A DNA stretch of 64,000 nt from Oxyruncus cristatus (Eukaryota; Chordata; Aves; Passeriformes; Cotingidae). Positions 33,001-47,100 of the stretch are shown piece by piece. The position numbers and the translations under genes are program-made. The notes under the pieces are model-generated. The model did not search any database. It saw only the letters and a program-made list of their open reading frames with translations, and was not told where the DNA came from. Location: positions 501,034 to 565,033 of the forward strand of contig VXAY01007399.1 in the NCBI GenBank assembly GCA_013399855.1. Direction: 5' to 3'. Position 1 is the stretch's first letter, and every line of letters begins with the position of its first letter.

Positions 33001-36000
33001 GCAAATACTGACTTTTTAGTGGAGGCTATGTTCTGTACAGCACACTGCTCTGGCTGCCCATCCACCCTGCCAGGGAGAGCAGGAAGGCTGCTGCAGTGCC
33101 TGCAGCTGGCTGGGGAGACCCTCCCCAGCTTCTGGGCCAACCAAAGCTTAAACGGTGACAAAAAGGTCCAGGCTAGGTTTTGCCTGTGGTAGTGCTGGTT
33201 GCTCCCTGCATTTGCAGAGAGATGCTCAACAGCAACACCCACTGAGCAGGTCCCTACCCCACGGTGTTTCACCTCAGCTCCTGCCTTTTCCAGGTCCAGG
33301 ACACAGCGTCTGCTCCTTCCTGTTCTTTGTATGCATGGCCCTGCCCTTCCTGGCAATGGCTGGATAAGTCACCTGTCCCCTGTATCCATACAAAACTCTT
33401 CCCTCCTCAGCCACACCAGCCCTTCCTGCTGGAACACTTGGAGGAAGATTCAGTTTAAGTGGCCAAATGTAGTGACATGTCACAAACACTTGGCTTCACA
33501 GGAAAAGCAATGGATCTTTGGCAGGGATGGCAAAGGCTCCATGACCAACCTGTAACTGGGTGGTTTAAGAAAAAAGCCCTGACTGAAGCTGCTTGCAACA
33601 GTCTCACCTTTGGCTTCCCCTGCCCAGCTCCCTGCCTTTCCCTGGGTGTGTGAAAACCCAGCAAGAGCATTCCACAGGCAAGAAAGCTTCAGTCCCTGGC
33701 ACAGGGGTTGTGGTTGCCCACCAGGATGGGCAGGAGCCCCGTGAGGATTGGCAGTGTGCATCCAGTAGCACCCTGTTTCCCCAATGTAGCCCCCTTCCTC
33801 CACAGCCAGCTGCAGAGGGAGAGTGAAATCCTCGTGCAGTTCATTCCAGCGGTGAAGACAATCCAAGGACGTTGATTTTGCTGCTGGTTTTTTGTCAGTA
33901 GACAAAGAGGCCCGAAAAGCTGATGCAATCAGTGGGGTGTAAGGATGCACTTCCCAGGAGGAACTAAATGCTAGAGGGAATCAGCAGTGGCCTGGGACTT
34001 TGGAGGAGACACTCATTTGAGGACACAGCCCAGAGCACCTGTTCCATCTTGTTCCCGGTGTGCAGAGGCCCAGCTGGAAGGCTGACAGTGTGCAACATCT
34101 CCAGATGAGCACCAGAGATCTCCTCCCTCTTGGACTCTGAGGGATACAAGGCCCAGATTAATCACTCCATCAGTACCAAGCAGCACCTGGGAAAAGGCCT
34201 TTGCCAGGCCAAATTTTGGTGTGTGCACCAACAGCAAGCAGATTGGCTGGGGGTGGCCATGGCCTCCTGGTTTGGTCCTTGCAGAGGAGCATCTCATCCA
34301 GACACCTCTGCCTCCACCTGTCAGCTGAGCCAAAGGGTCCATCACCTCCTTGTGCCCTTCCCTATTTCCACCCTAGGACGTTTTTGGTGAGTTTCTGCTC
34401 CTTTTTTTTTTTTTTTTTTAATGCTAAAAAGGAAAGAAAAAAGGAAGAGAACACACTTGATGTTAAGGAAATCTAACAGAGCATGCAGCAATCCAACTGC
34501 TCAGACACATATGCCACCTTCCTTCTGCTCTGTACCAGTGAGGCTGTGCCATATTTAGATCTGGCTCCATCTCTCGCAAACTTGACCAACTGTTCCTCCA
34601 CAGTGTCATCTTCACTTGTTTACCCCCAAACTGTTCACTGAAATCTTCCATTTGATGAGGGGGAAATAATAAAAAAAAGTAGGTTTTATTTTTTAATGAT
34701 GGGAAAAGCACTAAACGCCAAGAGAGCCCGATCGCAACAGTGCCGGGCAGAGAGGTCAAGAGATCCCTTGGTGAGTCATCATCTTCACCAGGGACCTCCC
34801 GTGTGGGGAGGCAGATGTGTTTCCTAGAAACCGCTGCGCTGTGGTGGCGGGGCCAGCCCTGTGCTCGCTGCCAGGGCAGCGTCCGGCCGAGTCATCGGCC
34901 GCAGGATCCTCCTACGAGTGTGTGCCCCCAGAGGAGAGGCGAGTTCAGCACATGAAGGCAGGCACAGACCTGCGGTCACGTTTGGGTTGCCCCGGTGTAA
35001 CTCCTGGGAGGAGCTGCCCCACGCAGAGTGCTGAGCATCTGCAAAGCAAACGGGTAACAGCCTCCTTCAAGGAATGGCTGAAAAGTCCAGCTCTGTTACA
35101 AGTAGGAAACGTGGGAAAGTATGGAAGGGCTTTTCCCTGCCTTCCTCATTGTGCCAAGCCACGACGAGCTCACCACAGTGTCTGGGACCAGGAGTCAGGC
35201 AGAGATGGTCTTGCTCAACACTTTCAGCCGTGGTTATGTCACGCACGAGGCAGAGGTGAGCCCTTGTTCTCCTGCACACAGTGAAGCCTTGGAGGCTTCT
35301 CACTGAACGTCCACATCTCTTCCTGGCTTGCCCTTCATTTCAAGCCACTGCTGTCTCCTGGAGGACGTGGTGACAGCCTGTCCTGCAGCCTTGCAGGAGG
35401 CTGCAGCGTGAATCCTCACAGCCCCCACACCAGCACTGGGCCTTGTATACAAACCTTTCTCACGCTCCAGGCAGATCTTACGGAGTTAAGAGCATTTTCT
35501 TGGCTTGCTGTGCTGGTGGAAGAGCAACTTACAGCACAGCAGATGGATAAAATTCTAATTTGGGTTTCACATGATTTATATAAATAGGCTTAGACGAGGT
35601 TGCGCAGCGATGGCGCAGTCATCTGCCAGCCCTGCTCTGTTTACCTCGAGACCCTCTCCTCCCTTCCCGTTAATGAGCACCCCAGTAGCGTCTCGTGCGT
35701 TTGCAGTGACAAGTCATCCCAGCCTGTGTCATCCTCCTGCAAACCACACAGCTCCAGTCTGTGCTCCCAGCAAGGCAAAGCAGCCTGCTGCCATGCCACC
35801 CAGCTGGGGACAGCGTCGCTGTTCCTCCCTCAAAACCAAACTGTCGAGGAGCATGGCAGAGCCATGGCTCCCACGGTCGGCTCAGGAGATTGGGCAGGGT
35901 GAAGATGGACCACACTGCCAGATATGGACAAGAATGAGGCTCTCCCAAGCCTCCATTCACTCACAGGACACCAGTTTCTGCCAGTGCCTCTCCCCACCTC

Positions 36001-38421
36001 AGAGCGAGGGGACACCAGTGGCCCCACTGCCACCCTCGTGAAGATGACACAGCAGCTCCTCCACCTTCTCCCCGCTAGTGCGTCACTAAGGAGCCTTCAT
36101 CAGATCCTGATCAACAAACAAGCAAGAACATCTTGGCTGGGTTTAGTTAGAAACTCCTGCCACATCCCTACTGCTCCTCTGTCTCTTGAAGGGTGACATG
36201 GGCTGCTGCTGTGCCAAGAAGGGGCTTGTGAAAAACAGATGAAGGCCTGGTTCCTGTGCGGCTCCAGCACACATCTGCTGAACATCCTCATCACACATGT
36301 CTTCTACCCTAGAATTCAAGTGTGACTCGATCCCAGGAGAAAAAAGTAGGGAATTAAGCTGCTGGTTTCTTTACGTGGTCAACAGAAGCTGGTTATGTAA
36401 GTTTTGTGAAGTGTGGTGGCTGATGAGGAGGTGATGGGTGCATGTTTAGCTTTTACTGGCCAGTGAGAGCCCATGAGCACCCTTTACTCCACAACATAAA
36501 CCCATCGGAAACCAGGCTTTGCTGGTTTCCGCTGCTCGTGGAACAAGTTGTATTATTTGTATAATTGTATCCTAGGAGCCCTAGTTTCTGTCCTGCACAG
36601 TCCCTGGCATGAGCAGTATTTTCCATGGGCAGCCCAGAAAGAGGGAGCAGACTTTAACCCCTTTGGTGCAAAGAGCGCATTCCCACATCAGGTTATTTCC
36701 ATGCAACCCTCCCTATGAGAAAAAAAACCTGCCTGGGATCAAGGCACACGCAGAGAGATCCCAAAGCCAGCAAGGAGTTGCCTCTAGGAGAGGTGCAGGG
36801 GGCTTGGGAGCAGCTGGGGAGGCTCCTGGAGGGCTGGTTGAGCCTTCACAGCTCCTGCAGCTGGTACCACGCTCAAACCCCACCTTCAGCCGGGCCTCTG
36901 CCAAAACTCTCTGATTCAGCCTCTCTTTTCCAGCCATGCATCATAAACCAGCTCTTCACCAGCAGGGATAAGGCACAGGTCACCAAACAAACGAAGAAAA
37001 AAAGATTTCTCAAGGGACAAGGCAGATACACCCCCACGATGTGACCTAGTTTCCCTGCTTGTGCATCTGTGGTGGAAGAGAGGAGTGATGTTACACTGGC
37101 AGTCGGAACTCCCTCTGCCTGGGGAGGTGCAAGCAAAGCCAGGGTCCTTGTCCTGGGCCACTGTAGAAGATAACAGGAGCTTCATCAGGCACCTCTGGCT
37201 TGAGACAGGCAGGCCAAGGCTTTGCGGAAGTGACGCTTTACTTGGAGCTTCTCAGGATCTGAGTATGGTACACGCTGAAGGACCCCGCTTTGAGAAGGTA
37301 AGGACTCAGGGAGGCTTTTGGGGAGACCCCAGCCACCCCAGAGCACAGCCACCCCGGTCTTTGTTGTCTGAGCTCATCACTGAGGTCCTCCTTAGCAACC
37401 TGAGCCACTCCTACATGTGCCTGCTGTCCAAGACCTGCCCCTAATCATGAGAGAGAAGAGAGGAAGCATGGAAAGCCAGAGATTCAGGTCAAGGAGTGGT
37501 GGGGTCCTGGGACACCAGCAATCCCTGAGGGAGCTGCAAATGTGCTGCAGCTGAGGGCTAGGAGAGATGTAAGGTGCAGGACCAGGTGGTCCATGGAGCC
37601 CTCACCATCAGCGCCCCTCAGAGCACAGAGCAATCTGGGCTCTTTATAGTGTGGGCCTAAAAAGCTGAACCATGAGACTTGTGTTGAGCTCAGAGATTCA
37701 GTTTCTGCTGCCCTGGGAAAGAAGAGCAAGTGGCAGATTCAGGGTACTGCCAGCCGTTGGGAGAGCATTCCTGCATTTCCCCAGTGCCCACAACAGTGGC
37801 AGATGAGAAACACATCACCTGGAAAATATTTGGGTTTTTCTTCCAATAGTTGCTGCCTCTTTGCTGAGGACATGCAAGAAAAAAGGGCTGGACCTTCTGT
37901 CAAAACCATTCCCCACTATTGCAGTGTTTTTAAGCAAAATCCAAAGCATTCCAAAGGAGACTGAGGAAGCCACCCATAAAACAGAGAAAATAACTTAGGG
38001 GATGCAAGGCAGCTTGTGGGTTTGGGTGTCATATTCTCGGGGGAGAAGTGGCAGCTTCTGCCCTGGCATCACTAGGGAAGAGAGAGAGTCCCAGGCTCAG
38101 GCCTTGGCATCCCCTTCTGCTTCCACCAGAGGACCTCACCCACCCCATCACCTAATACCTCTCACTGTCAGAAAGAGCTGGGCACGTGCCAGGAAAGCCA
38201 AAATGCCCAAGCAAAATCATTTTTACAGAAGGGGAAGCTTTGAGCACCACCAGTGCGGAGCACCAAAGGCAGCAGGAATCCCAAGCAGGGACGATCCCTA
38301 TCCCAGACCCCAGTTTTGGGCTGAAAAAGGCAATCCTTCCACCTGCCAGGATGTCTCTGCTGATGGAAATTCAGCTCCCACCAAAGCTGCTCGTGTTTCT
38401 TACCCATGTCACAAATAATTT
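27046..38421. other. Long gene-poor GC-rich stretch
   Basis: No recognised coding exon, RNA gene or transposon was found in this stretch. Homopolymer tracts occur at 28352-28366 (A) and 34402-34420 (T). A more AT-rich block at about 28500-28690 and another at 35560-35620 stand out from their surroundings and could be conserved noncoding elements. The many short open frames overlap on both strands. Confidence 0.5.
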
Positions 38422-38643
38422 GTGGCTGGACTCAAGTCAGTAGAGTTGATGCACATCCCTTGCAGTGTTTCAAACAGAAATCTCTCCAAAAAGATTTCAG
38501 AGCTGGATGATTTGATTGGGTTTGGATTTCATTTCAGCCTTCATTTTTCTAACCTTTTTAAAAAGCATCTACTTAGTAGTAATGGCAAAGATATTTCCTT
38601 AGAGAACTTTGAGAAGCTTGTAGAGGCAATGCTTGAAAAATAA
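38422..38643 (+). other. Possible terminal-exon-like open frame, unrecognised
   Basis: The frame runs through an AG at 38463-38464 (CATCCCTTGCAG) and ends in TAA at 38641-38643, with AATAAA immediately after (38642-38647). The last residues, NGKDISLENFEKLVEAML, resemble the end of an EF-hand loop and helix in general pattern only. It is AT-rich relative to its surroundings. I do not recognise a family and found no partner exons. It may be a chance frame or a decayed exon. Confidence 0.2.
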
Positions 38644-41600
38644 TAAAACTTTGCTAGCTCCCAGGAGTGAAGAACAAAAATCATGCTTGTCTAAAAACAT
38701 ACTTACACCAGCAGGATTTTACTAGCATGTGAACCAGCAGCTAGTACAGACTCAGTCTCTGAGGTTTTTTTGGTGTATTAACAGTAAAGTGACATTATTT
38801 CAGTCCCAAGAAGTAGAATTTCTTAACACATCTTCAGCAAATATCCCATCGTCAGGCTGGAAGCTTTGATGAACAGGACAGCTGATTCCTGACAAGATTA
38901 CAAGTCACTGATTCCCCTCACCAGACGCTGTTAAGCACAGATTTCAGTGAGAACCATTAAGGACAAATCCAGCCCTTGATCTGTGCCAGAAGAAAAGCTT
39001 GGATGAAGCATCTGCTGAAGTCTCTTCCTTGAGCAAGGGACTTTCCTGAGCTGGGCGCTCAGGGTCACTGCCTCTCCTCTGGGACACAGAGGCACTGCCT
39101 CACTTATTTGGGTCTCACAGGGAGTGAAGTCACTGCCATCACAGAGCCACTCACAGGGAGCCCTCCCCATTCACAACTCCTGTTCATTCACTCCACAGCA
39201 TTCCCATGGCCAGATGTTTATCACTCTTGTGTCACCCTCCAACTATTTTGCAGGGGTGGTAGGAGTGGCTTTTGGAAGACATTTGAGTACACACACAAAT
39301 ACAGGCTTGGGCTGCTGTGTGTTTGGACAAACAAATAAGTGCAACTAATCAATAGAAATGTTTTTATGTCAGCCATGACTGGGAAAAGAGCATCCCAGCT
39401 CTGCCAGATGAAAAATCCCCACGGGGATTTCTAAGTGCTCCCAAGACCAGCTGGACTAAAACCTTCCCTATTCACCCCACGGATCTGCGTGGGTGAGGAA
39501 TTAAAAAAAATAGAAAGTTTTTAAAAAATAAAACAAAGCAAACAAAACAGCTCCCTCTTCCTTACCTTTGCACACTTGGTCTGAACTGCTGGAAGAGCAA
39601 CACGGCCCCAGGCCGGGTGTCTCCTGCCCTGAGCTGGACATGCAGCACCGATGGAGGTGGTTGCTCCTGCAGCTCCCAGCACCCAGGGACCAGCAGCTTC
39701 TGTCCAAAACATACACCACTCATAACCATATATTCAAGCATATCTATTACCCCATTTATAACACACCTAGAAGGGTCGGCCTATCTGGCAGTACTTTTCC
39801 TGGCCTCATGGCACGGCGGCAGCAGGCAACCAGCACTCCTGGCATGACACCAGTAGTGGTTTTCTACCCCAGATAAAGCTGTCCCAGACCCTCTTGCCTC
39901 AATGTCCAAAACAGATGCTGGCAGGATCTGGTATTCCTGCTGGTTACAGGCAGTGACAAGCTGTTTCTGTGTCTGGAGATGGTTTTAAGAAGGCAAATGA
40001 CAAATTAGCAGCTGCTGCTCCGTGAGGTTTCTCAGACGGTTCAAATGTAGCAAAGTGGGCTTGGTCTGGAGTCACGACCTGTACAGGGGAGGCAAAGCAC
40101 AAATAGGGCACCCACTGCCATCCTAAATGCTCCCAGATTATTGCAGCACCCAGGGAGCCAGATCCCAGGTGTGTGCCCACCTTGGGCAGGGCAGTCCATC
40201 CCGCTGAGGTCAGCAGGGCAAACGTGCTCAACATCTGGCAGTAGGGACCAGCGCTGATCCCTCTGCAACCAGCCGCTAAAGCTCCCATTTAATTTCAATG
40301 GAGCCAGGATTTGGCCTGGATCTCAACTAAACTCATGACCATCAACGGCTTTGCTTGGGGTTTAATTCCCTGGATTAAAGGGAATTTGCCCCGCAGTCAC
40401 CCGGGGATCCACAGCTCCCTGGGCAGAGCTCAACACCCACAACCCACCACTGCTCCATCGCGGCCGACGGGAGCAAACCGACCCGAGGTCCCTGGGCTCT
40501 AAACAAACAAACAGCAAAAAGAGAAAGAAAAAGAAAAAAAAGGAGAGCATTTATTTTCCCTGCAGCTGTGCTCTCCCGGACAGAGGATTTCTGTGGCAGG
40601 ACAATAACGCTTTATGCGGCGAGGTTAAGTTGCAGTTACTTGAAACTATCAGCTCTTGTGTTCGAATCATCTTATTACCTCCACAATCAAACAAGGCTTC
40701 CCCATCGGCAACTATTCCGTCATGCTGTTAAAACTGGACACAGAGGCCAAGCAGGGCTGGATTTAAAGTGATCTAATGGGAGGCTGCTTTGGGGAGGGGG
40801 ATACAGCCAGCTTGCTACCCTGCACTCTTAACTACCAAAAGAAAAAACCTTGCATTACCAGATCCCAGTGCACGGTCTTGGCTCTCGGGAGTTACCTCAA
40901 CACCTTGGAAAGGGAAGGTGAGGGAGCAACACAGAATCCCCTGGGGATGCACATAGGCAGGGAGCTGCTTGGAGCAGTCTTCTGGGATGCAGCAGTGCAC
41001 TAAAGGAAGCTCTCAAATACACAAGGCTGAGGCAAGTGGCAACTCACCCTGTGGCTCCTCTCAAACTGAAAGCCTTTTTCTCCCACCCAGCTTCCTTCAC
41101 AATTACTTGGGATCTCAGTCCAGGGAAAGGAGGAGGCCAGGAGAAAGGACAAACACAGGGGAGTTAAACAGAGCCTTTCTAAAAACAGAATGAATGTTCC
41201 CACAGAGCAGGACCAGCTCTGCCACAAGCCCAGCACACCTGGGGTGTGCATCCCAGATCCGCATGCCCCTTCCTAGATCTCCCTCAGGTCCTGTCCTTAC
41301 GGGCACCACCAGCCCAAGCTCACTGGCTGGCTCCTCGATGCGAGGTGACATCCTGGCCTTTCCAGGCAAGCCCCAACCACTCTGCAAGATGGAGCAGGAG
41401 CTCAGCTGGGCTTTCAGCACGAGCCAGCTCTGCCTGTCCCTCAGGGGCACCAGCCAAGAGCCAGAGTCGCTGCAAGCAGCAGCTCTGGCGGAGGCAGTCA
41501 GGTGCTCGGGGGATCGTCTAGACATGACCCGTTCCGTACGCCCCGTTTCACTTCTTCCATCTTCAAGTAGCTCTTAAGTAGCTTGATTTAATGATCCCCA

Positions 41601-42450
41601 CACGCTTCCACCCAAGCCTCAGGCTACGGGGAAATTTGCACAGGTGTGGCAGCGCTTCATTACACGGCAAGACGGAACAGCTCCCGGCTGCGCGCTGGAG
41701 CTTCCCGGGGCTTCCCGAGCACTCTGGATGCTGCCACTGCATCACCTCCTGCTCCAGATGCTCCCTGTGCAGCCAACACAACCCTGGACACCTCTGAGCT
41801 CACTGTCCTTGGGCGGGGGGGCCGGCACAGAGCCGAGGCACAGCCTCGTCCCACAGCAGTGGTGAGGCTGGAGTCCACCTCCCCTCACTGCTTTGTCTTG
41901 CACTTGCCCTCACTTGGTCACCCAGGGTGTGAAAAGGCACAGGATAAATGAGCCTAGTCCCATAATTATTTAATATAATTACCCACAGGATTGAAATGGG
42001 TCCATTTCCTAGGAGACAGCCCGCTAGAAATCTTCCTGGCTCTTCTCAGAGCACTAACCCGAACACAGGGAGGGCTTTGCCACATCTTCCCCTTGGGGGA
42101 GCAGAGAGGAGGAGGTCCTGCTTTTTGGTTTGAGGGGTTTTTTTTGATTAATATTATTTTCAGAGATTATTGATCCTGACTTTGGAAGAGCAGCCATCTC
42201 TCATCTCAGGCTCTGGCTCTGCAGGATGCCAGCAGGTCCCCACATTTCTGGAGGGGTGCTCACACTGCTTTGGATCAAAGCAAGGGAGGCAGCCGCCTTC
42301 CACATCCCCATCAACCGCTTCCCAGGGCTGTGGCCAGCTCCCTTCCAATGGGACTAGTGAAATTAATTCATTAATTGCTTCCATCCTTCGGTGTTTCATG
42401 TGAGACAGCTTACAAGAGCCATCCACTCTGCATTTCTCCCCCCCCCCCCC

Positions 42451-42496
42451 NNNNNNNNNNNNNNNNNNNNNNNNNNNNNNNNNNNNNNNNNNNNNN
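42451..42496. other. Assembly gap (46 N) after a poly-C run
   Basis: Undetermined bases directly following 13 C residues (42438-42450). Confidence 0.99.
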
Positions 42497-44146
42497 CAGA
42501 TAATTTGAAAGCATTTTTTTGGTACTCCAGTGGAGATGTTTTCAACGAACCTGCTTCTCACTCCTGCATGGGAGGGGGGACAGGACCAGGGTCCTCCCTG
42601 CACAATAAACAGGGTGTGGGCTCCGGCCACGTGCAGCCTTTGCACCAGGAGTGGAGTGTTTCTGCAGTGCTCTTCCGCGGTGACGGTGGGTTGCAGGGAT
42701 AACTCACAGTGTGCTGGGACCTGGGTCCTTCCACCAGCGACTGATTCAGTCCATGAAAGTTGTGCTGCATTAGGAGATTCTCCCTTGTGCTTCAGGTGAA
42801 GCTGGAAAACATCACTACACCTGTAAATGGGGAAATCCTCACCTCACAGGGCTGTGGGGTCCAGTGACAGCCATAATGGGTTCACCATTCAGGCAGAGCT
42901 CATTTACTTTGAGAAAAGCAGCCAAACAGCCACCTTCCTCCTTCCACCTCCTCCAGAGCCAAACAAACCCGCTGCTGGGGCCCACGAGCCACAACACACC
43001 TTGAGGCTCTCGGGGCTTTGAGCAGAGCCACCAAAAGCCACATTATCCTCCAGGCTGGCTGGCCCCCTTCTGAACGGCATCGCCTCAGCGTTTGCAAACA
43101 CTGCCTGTATTGGGGCATGAGGATGAAGACATCACTGGGCTCCCTTCCAGCAGCCCTCGCTGCGAGGAGGGGGGACCAATTCCCGGAGCGGCTCCATGAA
43201 GTCATTCTCTCCCGACATGCTTTCTCCTCCCTGACATCATCAGCTGGGGAGAGCAGGCACAACAGCAGTCCCCTGCTGCAGGATTTGCTTCCAGAGGTGC
43301 CAGCAAAGGATGCCTTGCTGCTCATGGGGAGTTGTCCACGCCCCTGGGAGCACGGCTGGGGGCACCCGAGTGAACATCCATGGAGCAGCGGCCCCAGAGG
43401 AGTCGTGTTCAGTGAGCTGGGTGGCACTGGTGGGAAAAGGCTCAGGAAAAGCAAGAAGGAAGTGACTCACCCAGCACTGAACCTGGCTTGGGAGCACCCT
43501 CATGCTGCACATAACTGGGAGTCCACTGGCTCAGCAAAGCCTTGGTCTACCCCGACGACAAGCTCCTGCAGCAGAGACCCATGTGGTCCAGAGCAGGGAT
43601 GCACGTGGATGCAGAAACCTTCATGTAAATGAGAGAAACAAGGCATTAGTGATGAACACCTTCCAGAGGGGTTCGGATGGGAAAGGAGGGCACGCATCAC
43701 TCACTGCAGCTGGGAATTTTCCTCCAGTCCCTTTGGTCCTTTGGCGCCCAGCACAACACCCAGGCACAGAGGGCAAGAGCTGTCCTGAGGGGTGCTGGAT
43801 GCTGAGGCTGCTGACCCCGGGAGCAGGGCATTCCTCAGAGCCAGGGAGAGCAGCTGGGAGAAGCTCCCAAATTAACAGGAGTGGGAGCTGAGCTCCTGTG
43901 TTGGAAGTATTTAAAGATTTTCTGGGCTGGCATCTTCACCTCCTCGTCCACCCCAGCAGCACCCGCCATGGTTTTACCCAAGGAGAGTCCCAGTATAGCT
44001 CACCCTGCAGTGCTGGGGCTGCATCCTGCCCTTCCAAAAGCTTTTCTCTGCTCAGGATGCCCCTGCCAACACACCCACAAACACTCACCTTCTGCCCCAG
44101 TTTCCAAATCAAACATTCAAATTTAAGTCAGGATGAATTATTTCAA

Positions 44147-44158
44147 GGGGGGGGGGGG
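44147..44158. repeat. G homopolymer (12)
   Basis: Twelve consecutive G residues, an unusual length for this base. The count may be inexact owing to sequencing error. Confidence 0.9.
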
Positions 44159-47100
44159 AAATGACAGACAGGCAGAAATTGGAGTTTCTCTGCCTTTTTC
44201 CAGAAATCAGCATTAGCCACTTCTTTACTCTTTAAAGTTCTTAAAGGATTAACTGGAAAATGAAACATTTGGCCTTTCTGCTACTTCTTCCCCTTTTTTC
44301 CTCATTTTTTTGCTATGACAAAAAGAAAAAAAAAGGGAGAGAATGTTGAAACTATTGGAAATCATTTACAAAAGGGAAGAAACTTTCATTTCTCAACTGC
44401 AGCACGAGCAAGATTCATAGTCTTTTTTAGCATCTTGACTTTCTACCTTCTTACTCGTAGAATTTAGCAGAACAGGGAAACATCTTAAAAAGATTCAGGG
44501 GGAAAACAAAGCTTGATTCTGGCTTCTCATGACCAAGAGAAGTTGCCAAAACGTGCTGCTACTTGAAGACTATGTACCAGCGCTAAAACTATGATGGTGG
44601 TGGAAATAGCCAAGAAATTATTTGAAATTAAGTGGGTTTCATGGTGTTTGTTCCATTTTTGTGTTCACTTCCATGCCACTGGGGTTCAATAACAGGCTGA
44701 AATTCATCCCTTGGGCTCCAAACTCTCTACCAGAGGCAGTAAGGTTCCTCCAGGCTGCGGACAGCAGCAAAGCCACACGTGGCCACCGTGAAGCTGCACA
44801 ACCTGGGGTTTGCTTGTTTGACTTCCAAAATGCAACTTGAGAATAAGCTTCCCCTGAGCAACTTCCATGACTGAGATAATCACGGATCTGTCGATGGCTG
44901 CTCTGCCGGCAAGAGAGGATGCACTCGGGAACAATGGGATCTGACTGCTGGTGGTTGGCTGTCCACAGTTTTTTTGGATGGCCAGGAGATCCTAGCCTGG
45001 GAATGAGGTCTCCTTGCACATCCCAGACCGACAGAGAGAAAACACATAACGTGAAGGTTGCGTGTAGCTCAACGTGCTTTAAAGGTGCTCTTTAAGGGGC
45101 CTCCAAGCTCTTGCAAATCAAATGCACCTAAATACCAAACGGATTTCAACCTAATTCCAGAGGTAACACCACCTACTCACATGCCAAAGCACGGAGCAGA
45201 CAGCTTGCTAATTAACGTGTCTCCTTCATGAATATTGCACTTCCCGAGGAGGAATTTGGTGCTCAAGCAAAAGACTGCTGAAAGAGAGCCAAGCTGGGCT
45301 GAGCAGCGAGGATGCTTCAAAACTGCTGAGATCGCTCTGGCAGGGCTGGTGCTAAAGCCAGCCCCTGGTTTTCACACCCACCAGGTGAGTCAGCGGGTGC
45401 TACCTGGGTGCCACCTCCAAAAACACACAGGCAGCTCACAGCCACATTACAGGGGACACAGGAGAGGTGGTGGCAGGGGCGAGCAGGGGGAAATGCAAAA
45501 CCACAGGATGTTTGTGGTCCTGAACCTCTGTGACATTTGACAGTACCTGGGGCCTGACCTTTTTTTAACCCACATCTGAACCCTAGCCTAAAACCTTTGG
45601 GGAGCTTCCTTGGGCTGCAATACCTCACTGGCACTGCCATAATTTCTGCCACAGGCAGCCCCCCGGGCAGTGTCCAACAGTCCCATCCACCCACAGGAGT
45701 TACACAGCCCAGGAAAGGGCCAGCACAGCCCCACACTCTGCACTGGGAAAAGCTGGCTTTGCCAGCCCGGCTGGAGCTGGGTTTCCCTTGGCCAGGGCTC
45801 TCAAGGCTCTCCCATGATGAGGAATTACCTCGGTCTCTATTTGTTTCCCCTGGCAGCCTCCTTTGATGTTTCCTCATGAGACTGAGCAAGGAGACACCAC
45901 AGAAACCTCACCGAGATACATCTGTCATTCTCAGAATGCAGCAAGTTTCCTCAGTGTCCTCCCCACACCAGCGTCCCCACTCCAGCACAGCTCAGATGCC
46001 TGCTCTTCCAAAACCCATGTGGTGCCTAAATCCTGTTGGTCTTGAGTATGGTTAGATATTCAAGGAGAAATTGCTCTCCTAAAGCCCTCCAGGAATCTCA
46101 CTTTGCTAGTTGCAGTTGAACTGGACAGGGAAAGCCAGGTCTGACCACATTAAAAGGGTTTTTAACCAAAGTGCTGGAACTGCCATGCTGGGGTCAAAGG
46201 AGTCATCATTTTGGACACCTGCAAACTCAGCCACTGTGCTGATAGTGCTGAAGAGCAACGAAGCAACAGTCCCATCAACACCAACCAACACCACCAACCA
46301 ACCAATAGTCTTATCATGGCCTCATTTGGAAGAAGCTTCCAGAGATACCAAATGGACCCCCTTGGACCACACCACATCTCCAGAGGAGATCTTCATCACT
46401 GGCCAAGCCAAGACAGTCCTGCCCAGCTCATGCTCTTCAGATTCAAGAGCTGTGTGAGAGCTCTCCCCACAGTCTGGCTGTTGGCATTCAGCCCATGACA
46501 AACAGCCATCCCAGGAGCAGACTCCAAGCTGAGACTGGATCCCACAGTATCCTTTAAAGCCACTTCTGAGAAAATACTCAGCCCATGTTATTGCCCTGTG
46601 GGAGAGGCAGAGACTTCAGAGACATGCTCTGTAGCCCTTTCTGGACAATCACCCCTTAAATTTAGCTCCTACTACAAGTGTGCATGGAATCTACTTGGCA
46701 GAGAAAAAAACCTCCTAGAAAACTCACTCAGTCTTTGTTAGCGTTTCCAGCACAAACAGCCTCCCCAGCCACTGGAGTCTGCTTTTACCCAGCCAAAATG
46801 CTCCTCAGCAAGTCATTTGAGCTCTTACCTCAGAAAACTCCTTTTCCTGCCTGCACACACAGGGAAGGAGCTGTAATCTGACTTTATTATGGCCTCACAC
46901 GTGCTGTTGCTGTGGAAACGGACACGATGCTACCGGGTCCAACTGCAGCACGGTCGGGCACAGGCAGGGACACAGCCAGGATCCTTGAGGCAGTGCTGCT
47001 GCAGAACCCTTCCTTGGCCAAGTTGCTAAAAAAATCCCCACAACCAACAGCAGTAGAATCGCCTCCAACCAGGGAGCTCAGGGTAGCACCAAAGGCACAT

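Noticed and set aside
43018..43632. A 204-codon plus-strand open frame
   Set aside because: No domain or splice-consistent partner, and overlapping minus-strand frames of similar length. Most likely chance.
45317..45889. A 190-codon minus-strand open frame
   Set aside because: Composition-driven in GC-rich sequence, with no known motif and plus-strand frames open over the same bases.
46110..46457. A 115-codon open frame with an ACC-rich (Thr/Asn/Pro) stretch
   Set aside because: The stretch comes from a simple repeat. No family is recognised and no splice context was found.
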